From CAG-217 sp963638105 (GTDB lineage: Bacteria > Bacillota > Clostridia > Oscillospirales > Acutalibacteraceae): 60,580 nucleotides of DNA. Below the pieces are notes generated by a model that saw only the letters and a program-made list of their open reading frames with translations, made no database searches and had not been told where the DNA came from. A program made the position numbers and the translations under genes. This document shows positions 52,618 to 59,638 of the stretch, piece by piece (position 1 is the first letter of the stretch; each line of letters starts with the position of its first letter). The stretch lies in assembly GCA_963638105.1 (NCBI GenBank), contig CAVHPP010000012.1, positions 1 to 60,580 on the forward strand, in the 5' to 3' direction.

Positions 52618-53211
52618 ATGAAAAAACTATACTTATTTTCCGCGCTGTTTCTCTCCTTTTGCCTGTTCGCCGCCTGTTTTGCTCCATTGGTGGAGACCGG
52701 AGAGCGGGTGAGCGAAGATGTGTTTCGCCTGCATATTCTGGCCAATTCCGACACCCAGGCGGACCAGGACTTAAAGCTGCTGGTGCGGGACGATGTGCTG
52801 CGGTCGTGCACTTTCTTCTCCGACTGCCAATCGGTAACGGAGGCTCGGCAGGCGGCGGAGAACAACTTGCCGCGCATTACGGAGATCGCACGGCAGCGGA
52901 TTCGGCAGGAGGGCTACAATTACCGGGTCACCGCCCACGTGGTGCGGGAGTATTTTAATACGCGGGTGTATGAGAATGTGACCTTGCCCGCCGGGTATTA
53001 TAACGCGCTAAAGATTGAGATCGGCGCGGGGGCGGGGCATAACTGGTGGTGCGTACTGTTCCCGGCAGTGTGCCTGTCCGCTTGCAGTAAGGAAGATTTG
53101 TCCGCGTATCTGGATGAGGACGAGGTGCGCTTGATCGAGAACGGCGACGGCTACGCCGTGCGGTTCAAGGTCATTGAGATCTATCAAAAAATCAAAGAAA
53201 ATTTGCAATAA
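52618..53211 (+). CDS. spoIIR: Stage II sporulation protein R
   Basis: The 197-residue secreted SpoIIR is the forespore signal that triggers SpoIIGA to process pro-sigma-E. N-terminal signal peptide (MKKLYLFSALFLSFCLFAACF), then FRLHILANSDTQADQDLKLLVRD and the family signature GHNWWCVLFPAVCLS. Length is typical. It is produced from the forespore by sigma-F in characterised species; I could not identify a convincing sigma-F box. ATG 52618 begins the signal peptide. Confidence 0.95.
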   Translation: MKKLYLFSALFLSFCLFAACFAPLVETGERVSEDVFRLHILANSDTQADQDLKLLVRDDVLRSCTFFSDCQSVTEARQAAENNLPRITEIARQRIRQEGYNYRVTAHVVREYFNTRVYENVTLPAGYYNALKIEIGAGAGHNWWCVLFPAVCLSACSKEDLSAYLDEDEVRLIENGDGYAVRFKVIEIYQKIKENLQ

Positions 53212-53215
53212 TGCC

Positions 53216-53244
53216 TTGACATTTTCGGCGGAATATTCTATTAT
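53216..53244 (+). promoter_or_regulatory. Predicted promoter of the tandem tRNA-Leu genes
   Basis: TTGACA (53216-53221), 17 bp, TATTAT (53239-53244); the start near 53251 lies seven bases before the first tRNA. Confidence 0.8.
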
Positions 53245-53257
53245 ATTAGGGCTATGT

Positions 53258-53344
53258 GCTGGTATGGCGAAATCGGCAGACGCAAGGGACTTAAAATCCC
53301 TCGGTGGCAACACCGTACCGGTTCAAGTCCGGTTACCAGCACCA
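53258..53344 (+). tRNA. tRNA-Leu (anticodon TAA)
   Basis: Acceptor stem GCTGGTA/TACCAGC, anticodon stem AGGGA/TCCCT with loop CTTAAAA (anticodon TAA), class II variable arm, discriminator A and encoded CCA. 87 nt. Confidence 0.96.
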
Positions 53345-53390
53345 AGCTGGCCGGCACAGCCCCCGTTTCGGGCTTAATACAATAGAATAC

Positions 53391-53477
53391 GCCGATGTGA
53401 TGGAATTGGCAGACGTGCTGGACTCAAAATCCAGTGGTAGCGATACCGTGCGGGTTCGACCCCCGCCATCGGCACCA
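53391..53477 (+). tRNA. tRNA-Leu (anticodon CAA)
   Basis: Acceptor stem GCCGATG/CATCGGC, anticodon stem CTGGA/TCCAG with loop CTCAAAA (anticodon CAA), class II variable arm, discriminator A and encoded CCA. 46 bases after the TAA tRNA, so co-transcribed. Confidence 0.96.
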
Positions 53478-53478
53478 A

Positions 53479-53511
53479 AGGCTCTTCGCAAAATGCGAGG
53501 AGCCTTTTTTT
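53479..53511 (+). terminator. Terminator of the tRNA-Leu pair
   Basis: AGGCTC(T)TCGCA pairs with TGCGA(G)GAGCCT, followed by T7. The 53512-53708 stretch after it is AT-richer and shows no gene. Confidence 0.9.
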
Positions 53512-53708
53512 GTCGCTTTCGATTTATCTTTACAGCGTGCCGTCTTTCTGTTACAATAGAACCGTAAACTTTGTATTTATTTTGCTGTCTGTTAGAAAAA
53601 TGCTATTGAACAGAGCATGAATAGGATCAAACAGGGAACCGTCCCATGTAGTATGGAAATTGTTAAATAAGGCTGGCAAAAGAATAGCCTCGTTAGGAGC
53701 TGTTGGTA

Positions 53709-54362
53709 GTGTCTTGGCAGATTAATAAATTTTGGAATAAGGTTAGTAATGAAGATGTCAATTTGAATGATATCGAGGAATATATATATTCTTCAGAATA
53801 TCTTAATATTCAGAATCCAATAGAATTTAATGAAATTAATAGTGTTTATAATACAAAGTTAGTTCATTATATTTTCGAGCCAAAAAAATATCAAAGAGAA
53901 GATGACTATAGAGAAATCTTCTTTCAGGGATATCTTGATGGCGAAATTGATAAAAATGAATATTATAATGCGGAAAATTCATTCAAAGAATTCATTAAAT
54001 ACTTATCTCAAATAAGCAATGTGTATATATATTATGACTTTTTAGCATCCATCGAAAACAGTTACCCGTTTCAAAATAGCAGTGATGTGAATTTCAGTCT
54101 TGATTTCATTAAGGAAACTCAAGGGAAATTCACTAAAATAATTGATAAATTTCAACTTGAACAAGTAAGTATATTGTTCGCTAGAGAGATTGTTTGCGGG
54201 TTTATTGTGTTAGATGCTATCAAGTCAGTTGTGATTTGTAGTGGTATGCACGGCTGTATTCTTTCAGTCGATGATTTGAACTCAGAATTATTATCTGCTA
54301 TATCGTTACAAGTCAAAGTAGAGAAAATAGAACAGGGGATAGAACAGGATAGAACAGGATAG
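53709..54362 (+). CDS. Unrecognised AT-rich accessory protein
   Basis: I do not recognise this 217-residue protein. It is cytoplasmic-looking, acidic and rich in Asn, Ile, Tyr and Glu, with no signal peptide or membrane helix. The size and composition resemble polymorphic-toxin immunity proteins, but no motif confirms that. Codon use (ATA, AAT, TAT, AGA) is strikingly AT-rich beside the GC-rich core genes, so it was probably acquired. GTG 53709 is chosen, nine bases after GGAG; TTG 53703 is an alternative. Its last codons, including the stop, lie in a short tandem repeat, so the natural C-terminus may have been altered. Confidence 0.7.
   Translation: MSWQINKFWNKVSNEDVNLNDIEEYIYSSEYLNIQNPIEFNEINSVYNTKLVHYIFEPKKYQREDDYREIFFQGYLDGEIDKNEYYNAENSFKEFIKYLSQISNVYIYYDFLASIENSYPFQNSSDVNFSLDFIKETQGKFTKIIDKFQLEQVSILFAREIVCGFIVLDAIKSVVICSGMHGCILSVDDLNSELLSAISLQVKVEKIEQGIEQDRTG
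54327..54360 (+). repeat. Three copies of ATAGAACAGG
   Basis: ATAGAACAGG occurs at 54327-54336, 54339-54348 and 54349-54358. The repeat overlaps the end of the accessory gene; its last copy contains the stop codon. The core recurs at 54956-54975. Confidence 0.85.
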
Positions 54363-54375
54363 TATTTGCGGGGGT

Positions 54376-54945
54376 ATGATGATAAAAAAAGCTAAATTCT
54401 TTCTCTTTTCAGAAGAATCAAAATGCAAAAAACTAATCAACAAGGGTATCGCCTTTATCTATATTGTATTGGGTATAAATGTGTACCTTCTTTTAATTCT
54501 AATTGTTTTACCGGCTTTGCGCATACCGGTAACAATGCCGGTAAAACTCATTTTCGGTATCATTGTTGCCGTGGCTGTGATCGTTGCGACCTATCGCTAT
54601 TATGAATTACCGAAAGGGGTTACGCTGTATAACGACTATATGCAGTTTGATGTTCATGGCGTTCCGGATTCTCGGCATAGAGAAAAATCAAATCCCAAGG
54701 TGCCGTATGCCTGCATTCAGAAAATTCAGATCTGCAAGGGTAAGCGACCGCCGAAATCTATATTCAATTCAAAAGACGATGGTTGGTTTGATATGGGCGG
54801 TTCCGGAGAGCGCTATATACGGATCACAGCAGAAATTTATGAGGAAGAAATATTTGTATTCTATGTGGACGATCCGGAGGCGTTTGTAGAGGCTCTGCGC
54901 GATTATATGATCAACGCCGGTGCAGGCAAAATTTGGGGGCAATAA
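54376..54945 (+). CDS. Small membrane protein with possible PH-like domain
   Basis: A 189-residue protein with two membrane helices (about residues 22-46 and 56-73) and a cytoplasmic C-terminal region of strand-rich sequence (GVTLYNDYMQFDVHG, VPYACIQKIQICKGK, RYIRITAEIYEEEIFVFYVDDPEAF). This resembles bacterial PH-like domain membrane proteins, a fold-level guess. Function unknown. The start could be ATG 54376 or 54379; a GCGGGGGT stretch precedes. The gene is bracketed by TAGAACAGG repeats. Confidence 0.72.
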   Translation: MMIKKAKFFLFSEESKCKKLINKGIAFIYIVLGINVYLLLILIVLPALRIPVTMPVKLIFGIIVAVAVIVATYRYYELPKGVTLYNDYMQFDVHGVPDSRHREKSNPKVPYACIQKIQICKGKRPPKSIFNSKDDGWFDMGGSGERYIRITAEIYEEEIFVFYVDDPEAFVEALRDYMINAGAGKIWGQ

Positions 54946-54955
54946 GTAATCACAC

Positions 54956-54975
54956 ATAGAACAGGGTAGAACAGG
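54956..54975 (+). repeat. Two further TAGAACAGG copies
   Basis: TAGAACAGG at 54957-54965 and 54967-54975, immediately after the membrane protein gene. With the three copies at 54327-54358 it frames that gene in direct orientation. Confidence 0.8.
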
Positions 54976-54995
54976 GGGGAGGTTCCTTGTTTTGC

Positions 54996-55181
54996 AAAAA
55001 AAGAAAAGAGCAGGCCGTGAGACCTGCTCTTCCCTTGCACCGATGGAACGGTGGGTGTTTGAATGCGGCGCGCGAAAGAGAGAGAATAAGTAAATAAATG
55101 AGATAAAACGCGCCGGATACACTGCCCTTTCTTTTTTCATTTCTATTTTCGGTGTCGAACAACCGACCAACCAATCGGTAT
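54996..55181 (-). ncRNA. Candidate short untranslated transcript or orphan leader
   Basis: On the minus strand a consensus promoter (55216-55188) is followed after about 150 bases by two hairpins: CACCG/CGGTG (55054-55039) and AAGAGCAGG/CCTGCTCTT (55031-55006), the latter with a T-rich tail (complement of A-run 54996-55005). The predicted transcript is about 186 nt. A minus-strand reading frame through it has no ribosome binding site and looks spurious. It may be a small RNA, or the remnant leader of a deleted regulated gene. Confidence 0.4.
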
Positions 55182-55187
55182 GTGTAT

Positions 55188-55216
55188 ATAATACACTATC
55201 AGAAATGTACTGTCAA
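55188..55216 (-). promoter_or_regulatory. Minus-strand promoter overlapping a palindromic operator
   Basis: TTGACA (55216-55211), 17 bp, TATTAT (55193-55188). The -10 box lies in a palindrome GTGTAT-ATA-ATACAC (55182-55196). A second inverted repeat ACCGA-N8-TCGGT (55162-55179) lies at the predicted transcript start. This layout is typical of TetR-type autoregulated promoters, but no regulator gene follows. Confidence 0.6.
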
Positions 55217-55309
55217 GGGAAAATGTGAAATTTATTGGAAGAATTTTCAATTTTATTTTTCAGTACAAACATAGAGCATAGGGACAATACAAAAGATAGG
55301 AGGTTGCAA

Positions 55310-55548
55310 ATGCTTGGACTGAAACGGGGTGCGGTGGCGCTGTACCTCCACGAAAAAGCCTGGGAGGCGGAAGCGCAGGAGACCATGGCACGGCTGCGCC
55401 AAATTCTCGGGCCGGTTGATGTAGAGGAAAATGGATTGCTGCGCCGCCCGGTGTCACTTTTACACCGGACGAGATCGAAAAAGAGGTCCATTTCCAAGAG
55501 CAGTATTTTCGGCATGAAATTGAAATTTACAAAGCGGACGAAGTGTAA
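55310..55548 (+). pseudogene. Internally deleted GrpB/pyrophosphatase-like fusion gene
   Basis: GATAGGAGG precedes an ATG starting a GrpB-like N-terminus (MLGLKRGAVALYLHEKAWEA, ...LRQILGPV) of about 36 residues, which then loses similarity. In another frame (55432-55548) the DNA reads KWIAAPPGVTFTPDEIEKE and HFQEQYFRHEIEIYKADEV. This resembles the C-terminus of clostridial inorganic pyrophosphatase-like domains. Clostridia are recalled to have GrpB fused to such a domain. The simplest reading is one fusion gene whose middle, several hundred bases, was deleted across a frame change. A short 91-residue product (to 55582) could be made but would lack both cores. Confidence 0.55.
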
Positions 55549-55594
55549 CACGGATCGCGTCTATATTGACTATGCTAAGTAATGGGGAGATAGA

Positions 55595-56005
55595 ATGAAG
55601 AATAAAACAAAAGCACATGGTTATCTATTGTTAATCGGATCTTTATTTATTGTCCTTCAGGATTGTATTGGCTATCGACTGGGAACATGTGATCCACATT
55701 ATTCTTGGGATACACAGCCGTACTTATTGGTCGGAATACTGTTTCCCATGCTTGTTATATTTTACCTGCTATTTACACATAAAGTAAAAAACAACAAAAT
55801 TCTTGTTGTTGCAGCAATCCTGGAAATGATAGTTGTGGCGGTTCTTTACATTGCTTACCATACCAATAAGCTGTATTATGAGCCATACTGGTACATCCAC
55901 TCTGAAGCCATGTATTCCTATAAGGTGGCACGCAGTTTGGCACCGGAGATCCATTTTGACTTTTGGAATTACATAGGCAAAGCATGGGACGGCACGACAC
56001 AATGA
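55595..56005 (+). CDS. Small membrane protein of unknown function
   Basis: The protein is unrecognised, at 136 residues, with hydrophobic segments near residues 10-27, 42-60 and 69-88. The C-terminal tail is aromatic-rich and probably extracytoplasmic (YYEPYWYIHSEAMYSY). GGGGAGATAG precedes the ATG. AT-rich like the other accessory genes nearby. No motif suggests a role. Confidence 0.65.
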   Translation: MKNKTKAHGYLLLIGSLFIVLQDCIGYRLGTCDPHYSWDTQPYLLVGILFPMLVIFYLLFTHKVKNNKILVVAAILEMIVVAVLYIAYHTNKLYYEPYWYIHSEAMYSYKVARSLAPEIHFDFWNYIGKAWDGTTQ

Positions 56006-56034
56006 CCTTCGTGTTTGTATATGTTTATAAAAAT

Positions 56035-56062
56035 GACCCGATACAGTGATCTGTATCGGGTC
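56035..56062. terminator. Strong hairpin between convergent genes
   Basis: A perfect twelve-pair stem GACCCGATACAG/CTGTATCGGGTC, loop TGAT. T-runs on either side are short (GCATTTATA), but the position between two convergent genes suits a bidirectional terminator. Confidence 0.65.
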
Positions 56063-56082
56063 GGATTGCATTTATAGGGTTA

Positions 56083-56505
56083 TTACGCCAGGGCGGCGCC
56101 CAGGTTGCGGCAGGCGGCAAGGGCGGTATCGTCCGGCGCCTCATTGGCAATGACGCTGTTGCACACCAGGTGGGCGCCCAGGTCTTTGCACTGGTCCTCC
56201 CAGGTCTGCATCCACTCGCCGTCGCCCCAGCCGTAGGAGCCAAAGAGGGCAATGTCCTTACCGTTCAGCTCCGGTGCGCATTCCAGGAACAGCGGCTCAA
56301 ACTCAAAGTCCTCCAGCTGCTCTGCGCCCATGGCCGGGCAGCCAAAGGCAATGGCGTCATAGTCCTTGACCCGGGCAGGGGAGAAGTCGGCGGGGGTGAA
56401 CAGGTCTGCCTGTGCACCGGCAGCGCTTGCGCCCTCTGCCACAGCCTCTGCCATTTGGGCCGTATTGCCTGTGCCGCTCCAATAAACGATTGCGATTTTT
56501 TTCAT
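56083..56505 (-). CDS. Flavodoxin
   Basis: A 140-residue FMN-binding electron carrier. The phosphate-binding loop is SGTGNTAQMAEAV (after VYW), the 60s loop is FGCPAMGAEQLED, and the 90s region is FGSYGWGDGEWMQTW. Flavodoxins replace ferredoxin when iron is scarce. It lies 28 bases after the DUF3793 gene in the same direction, so the two are co-transcribed and would share the upstream GTTAG-N6-CTAAC site. Confidence 0.95.
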   Translation of the reverse strand: MKKIAIVYWSGTGNTAQMAEAVAEGASAAGAQADLFTPADFSPARVKDYDAIAFGCPAMGAEQLEDFEFEPLFLECAPELNGKDIALFGSYGWGDGEWMQTWEDQCKDLGAHLVCNSVIANEAPDDTALAACRNLGAALA

Positions 56506-56533
56506 AATAAATTCCTTTCTGTATCAAAAAATA

Positions 56534-57091
56534 TTAAGCACTTCTTACGGTAAGCTGTTCCACATTCCGCTGCCCGCCAAAGAACAAACGGCGATATACC
56601 CGGGTGCATTTGCTGAACTTGCGAAAGGCACCGACAGCAGCCTCCGGGTTGGTATAAACTTTCCAAACCCCGCTGCACAGGCAATTTTGGCCGTGGTTCT
56701 CAATAAAGCCGATCACATCGCCCAGAGGATAGCCTAAAAACAGGCCGATCTCGTGGGGAAAGTTGCTACTGACTGCCAGCTTGCACCGCAACACCTCAAG
56801 GCAGGCGGTGGGGTCTGTGCCGGCATAGCCGCAGTGGGCGAGAAATGCCGCCACCCCCGGCTGTTGCAGGTCTTGAGCCAGCCGGTTCGGTCGGTACACA
56901 TATATCAGCGCCCGGTTGCCGTTTTCTCGCAGGAGCAGCAGTTCAACGCCCTTTGGTGCCAGCAGTGACTGCCAGCCGGCAATGGCGATTTGCAGGGCAA
57001 CTGGGTTCTCTGCGTTGCAGTTAAACAAATTGGCGGTCTTTAGTGACGCCAAAGTGGGCGCGCAGTGGTTGATGAGGTATGGCTCCAGCAT
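56534..57091 (-). CDS. DUF3793 family protein
   Basis: This 185-residue protein has the DUF3793 features: a conserved His-Cys near the start (LINHCAPTLASLKTANLF), FPHEIGLFLGYPLGDVIGFI in the middle, and GVWKVYTNPEAA followed by KCTRVYRRLF at the end. Function is unknown. From memory these genes often sit near flavodoxin and iron-transport genes in Clostridia, and a flavodoxin is next here. ATG 57091 follows AAAGGAGCGTTT; an upstream in-frame start at 57133 would run through the palindrome. Confidence 0.85.
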   Translation of the reverse strand: MLEPYLINHCAPTLASLKTANLFNCNAENPVALQIAIAGWQSLLAPKGVELLLLRENGNRALIYVYRPNRLAQDLQQPGVAAFLAHCGYAGTDPTACLEVLRCKLAVSSNFPHEIGLFLGYPLGDVIGFIENHGQNCLCSGVWKVYTNPEAAVGAFRKFSKCTRVYRRLFFGGQRNVEQLTVRSA

Positions 57092-57106
57092 AAACGCTCC
57101 TTTAAG

Positions 57107-57122
57107 GTTAGAACAGACTAAC
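57107..57122. promoter_or_regulatory. GTTAG-N6-CTAAC palindrome before the DUF3793-flavodoxin operon
   Basis: GTTAG (57107-57111) and CTAAC (57118-57122), outer G/C pair extending the arms to GGTTAG/CTAACC. It sits two bases upstream of the ribosome binding region of DUF3793. Same arms and spacing as the two sites upstream of the ABC transporter. A repressor or activator operator is the simplest reading; a small RNA hairpin is possible. Confidence 0.7.
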
Positions 57123-57138
57123 CGCTTCTCCAAATCTC

Positions 57139-57162
57139 AGCCGACGGTCTTGCCCGTCGGCT
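57139..57162. other. Hairpin after the ABC permease gene
   Basis: AGCCGACGG/CCGTCGGCT, nine pairs, six-base loop. There is no T-tract on the minus strand, so it may only weakly terminate the ABC transcript before DUF3793 or stabilise its 3' end. Confidence 0.5.
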
Positions 57163-57187
57163 AAAAGTATTTACGGTAAATGAAAGA

Positions 57188-59638
57188 TTATTCCACGCCT
57201 TTCAGTGATGTGACCATATCCAGCTTTTTGATATAGCGGGTAAACAGCAGACTCACTAAGGTGGAGACCACCAGTGTGATGGCAGCGCAAATGATAAAAG
57301 AAACTGGGGTGAGCTTTACCATCATATCAAAGCTGTCGCCGGAGGTGGAGATCATGATATACACCAAATAAAGCCCCAGCGGCGTACCCAGCAGAATGCC
57401 GATTGCGGCATATACCAGGTTTTGCAACAAATTAAACCGGAGTATCCGCCCGGTGCTAAAGCCGATGACTTTTAAGGTGGCGTTCTCCCGCTCCTGTTCG
57501 GTAAAGTTAATCTGACCCAGGTTATAAAGTACTACTACTGCCAAAATCACGGCGAATAGGATCAAAATACTGACCATCATATTCATACTTTCCATATAAT
57601 TGGACCAGAAGTTGTGCATATCGTTGTTTGTGAGTGTCTTGGTCACATGACTGTTATTAAAGGATGTTATGGTCTGTTGCGTGTCCACATAGCCGGGCGT
57701 AAATTCATAGCCCAGCCGCTCCAGGGTGGCGCGGGTCATGGTAAGCCCTTGGGTCATGGGATTGCGGCAGATCAGGGTAACGGTGGAGGTGACCCATTTG
57801 TCCGAGGTGTAAATATGCCAGCGAAAGGTGTCGCCCTCTTTCAGCCCCAGTGCCTTGGCGGTCGGCTGGGTCAGTGCCATCATATTGTCGTCCGGCGTAA
57901 TCTGCTTGCGGGAGGTGTCGGTTACAAAGTTGCAGCCGCTGCCGTCGGTAATGGTGGCGTTGGCAGTCTTTTTCACGCCGTTTGCCTGGATCTCAATGGC
58001 GGTGGTCATCAGCAGCTCGCCGTCCACCTGGTCGGCAATGGCTTTGGCCTGGTGGTTGGTGGTCTCCGGCGCCAAGGTCAGGCGGGTTTGGGCGGTTTGC
58101 AGCTGATCGTACTGCCAGCTTTCCATATCGCTCATACAGTCATACATGGAGAATGCGGCGATCAGCAGCGCCATACAGCCCACGGTGCCCACAATGCCCA
58201 TGACGGTGCGGACTTTGCCGCGGGTAAATGTTCGCCAGCTCCAACGGAAGCTGAACTTCATTTTGCCCCAGCCTTCGGCGCGTTCCAGCTTGGTGAGCTT
58301 AAAGTTCCGCGGCGCTTTTGGGCGTAGCGTCTGGGCAGGGGACTCGCCCAGCATACCAACTACGGTAAACAGCGTTGCCAGGGTGCAGGCTGCCACCGTG
58401 CCGGCGGCGACCAAGGCGAAGCTGATGTCAAATCCGGCTTTCCACTCCGGCAAGGTGTAATAGCTGCTCATACTGCTGTAAAACAGAAACGGCAGAGTCA
58501 CCGGTCCGGTAATGCAGCCCAGCACAGCGCCGATCAGGGAGGGCCAGAAGCCGTAATTTACATAATGTCGGGTAATCTGTGCCTTGGTAAAGCCCAGCGC
58601 CTTTAAGGTGCCGATTTGGGTACGCTGCACATGGATCATACGGTTCATACAGGTAACGATGGCCAGTACGGCGATCAGCAGGAACACAATGGGAAACACG
58701 GCACCGATGGTCTTGTGCTGCTCCATCTCTGCGTCCATCATGGCAATGCCGGAGGTCTCCGCCCGGGTGGTGTATACTGCGTAGTTGCCCTCCAGCACCT
58801 TGTTGATCCGGTCGCCGATGTCCGCGGCCAGGCTGTCCTTTTCCGTAGTGAGCACGATTTGTGTATAGGGCACCATATCGGCAAATTCCGCCGGGTCCGC
58901 TTTCCTCAGCATATCCACGATTTGCTTTTTGCTAAAGCGGCTGATCAATTTTGCATTCCGGGCAATTTCTGCGTTCTCTTTGCTGAATTCCTTAATCAGC
59001 TGGGATACAGACTTTTTGCTGCTCTCAATATAGTGCACAATGTAGTCCTGCATGGGCAGGGCGGTATAGGCGCAGTAGGCAAAGCCGATGTTGTTATAAT
59101 CCGGCCAAAGGTCGTTTTCATTGGCGTAATACTGGTACTCACTGCTGTATACCAGCCCCGCCACTTGCAGGGTAAAGGGCACATTCTCAAACAGAAAAGT
59201 GTAGCTGTCGCCTACCTTTAGGTTCCGTGCCGCGGCAAAGCGGGCGTCTACCCATACTTTATCCTTAGCGGTCAGATCCACCGGGCTGCCCTCTACCACC
59301 TTGGGCATACAGATGGTGTTCTCTTTCAGTCCATACAGGTAAATGGTGGGATCGTGGCTGTCCTGACCTTTTACTTCCAGGTAGCAGCGCTTTTCAGCAC
59401 CGGTGACGCCGGGAATGGCCTTGATCTTGCTTACATCACTGTCAGAGAAGCCTTCGCCCCAAACCCAGCCGTTGGCCAGGTTGGTCTCTTGATAATACCC
59501 CTTGCGGTAGTGATTAACGCCGGCCCATTCGCCGCCAACGCCGGTAAAAATATACACGCCAAGGAACGCCATCAGCAGGATAGACAGGAATTGCAATTTG
59601 TTGGCCTTCATATCCTGCAACATTTTTTGCCTGAGCAT
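57188..59638 (-). CDS. ABC transporter permease, FtsX/MacB type
   Basis: An 816-residue permease with two FtsX domains. An N-terminal helix (residues about 14-33, LQFLSILLMAFLGVYIFTG) is followed by a large extracytoplasmic domain of about 220 residues. Three helices starting at VFPIVFLLIAVLAIVTCMNR come next, then an internal helix near the middle, a second extracytoplasmic domain, and three C-terminal helices. Such proteins move lipoproteins, peptides or antibiotics outward, or transmit force, rather than importing small solutes. The start codon overlaps the stop of the ATPase gene (TAATG), with GAGGTGG upstream. Confidence 0.9.
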   Translation of the reverse strand: MLRQKMLQDMKANKLQFLSILLMAFLGVYIFTGVGGEWAGVNHYRKGYYQETNLANGWVWGEGFSDSDVSKIKAIPGVTGAEKRCYLEVKGQDSHDPTIYLYGLKENTICMPKVVEGSPVDLTAKDKVWVDARFAAARNLKVGDSYTFLFENVPFTLQVAGLVYSSEYQYYANENDLWPDYNNIGFAYCAYTALPMQDYIVHYIESSKKSVSQLIKEFSKENAEIARNAKLISRFSKKQIVDMLRKADPAEFADMVPYTQIVLTTEKDSLAADIGDRINKVLEGNYAVYTTRAETSGIAMMDAEMEQHKTIGAVFPIVFLLIAVLAIVTCMNRMIHVQRTQIGTLKALGFTKAQITRHYVNYGFWPSLIGAVLGCITGPVTLPFLFYSSMSSYYTLPEWKAGFDISFALVAAGTVAACTLATLFTVVGMLGESPAQTLRPKAPRNFKLTKLERAEGWGKMKFSFRWSWRTFTRGKVRTVMGIVGTVGCMALLIAAFSMYDCMSDMESWQYDQLQTAQTRLTLAPETTNHQAKAIADQVDGELLMTTAIEIQANGVKKTANATITDGSGCNFVTDTSRKQITPDDNMMALTQPTAKALGLKEGDTFRWHIYTSDKWVTSTVTLICRNPMTQGLTMTRATLERLGYEFTPGYVDTQQTITSFNNSHVTKTLTNNDMHNFWSNYMESMNMMVSILILFAVILAVVVLYNLGQINFTEQERENATLKVIGFSTGRILRFNLLQNLVYAAIGILLGTPLGLYLVYIMISTSGDSFDMMVKLTPVSFIICAAITLVVSTLVSLLFTRYIKKLDMVTSLKGVE

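Noticed and set aside
54769..55174. Minus-strand protein genes through the candidate short transcript
   Set aside because: No ribosome binding site; they run antisense through a real gene and through terminator hairpins.
53340..56100. Integrative element with att repeats at tRNA-Leu(CAA)
   Set aside because: I searched by eye for a second copy of the tRNA 3' end and for an integrase or recombinase and found neither within the window.
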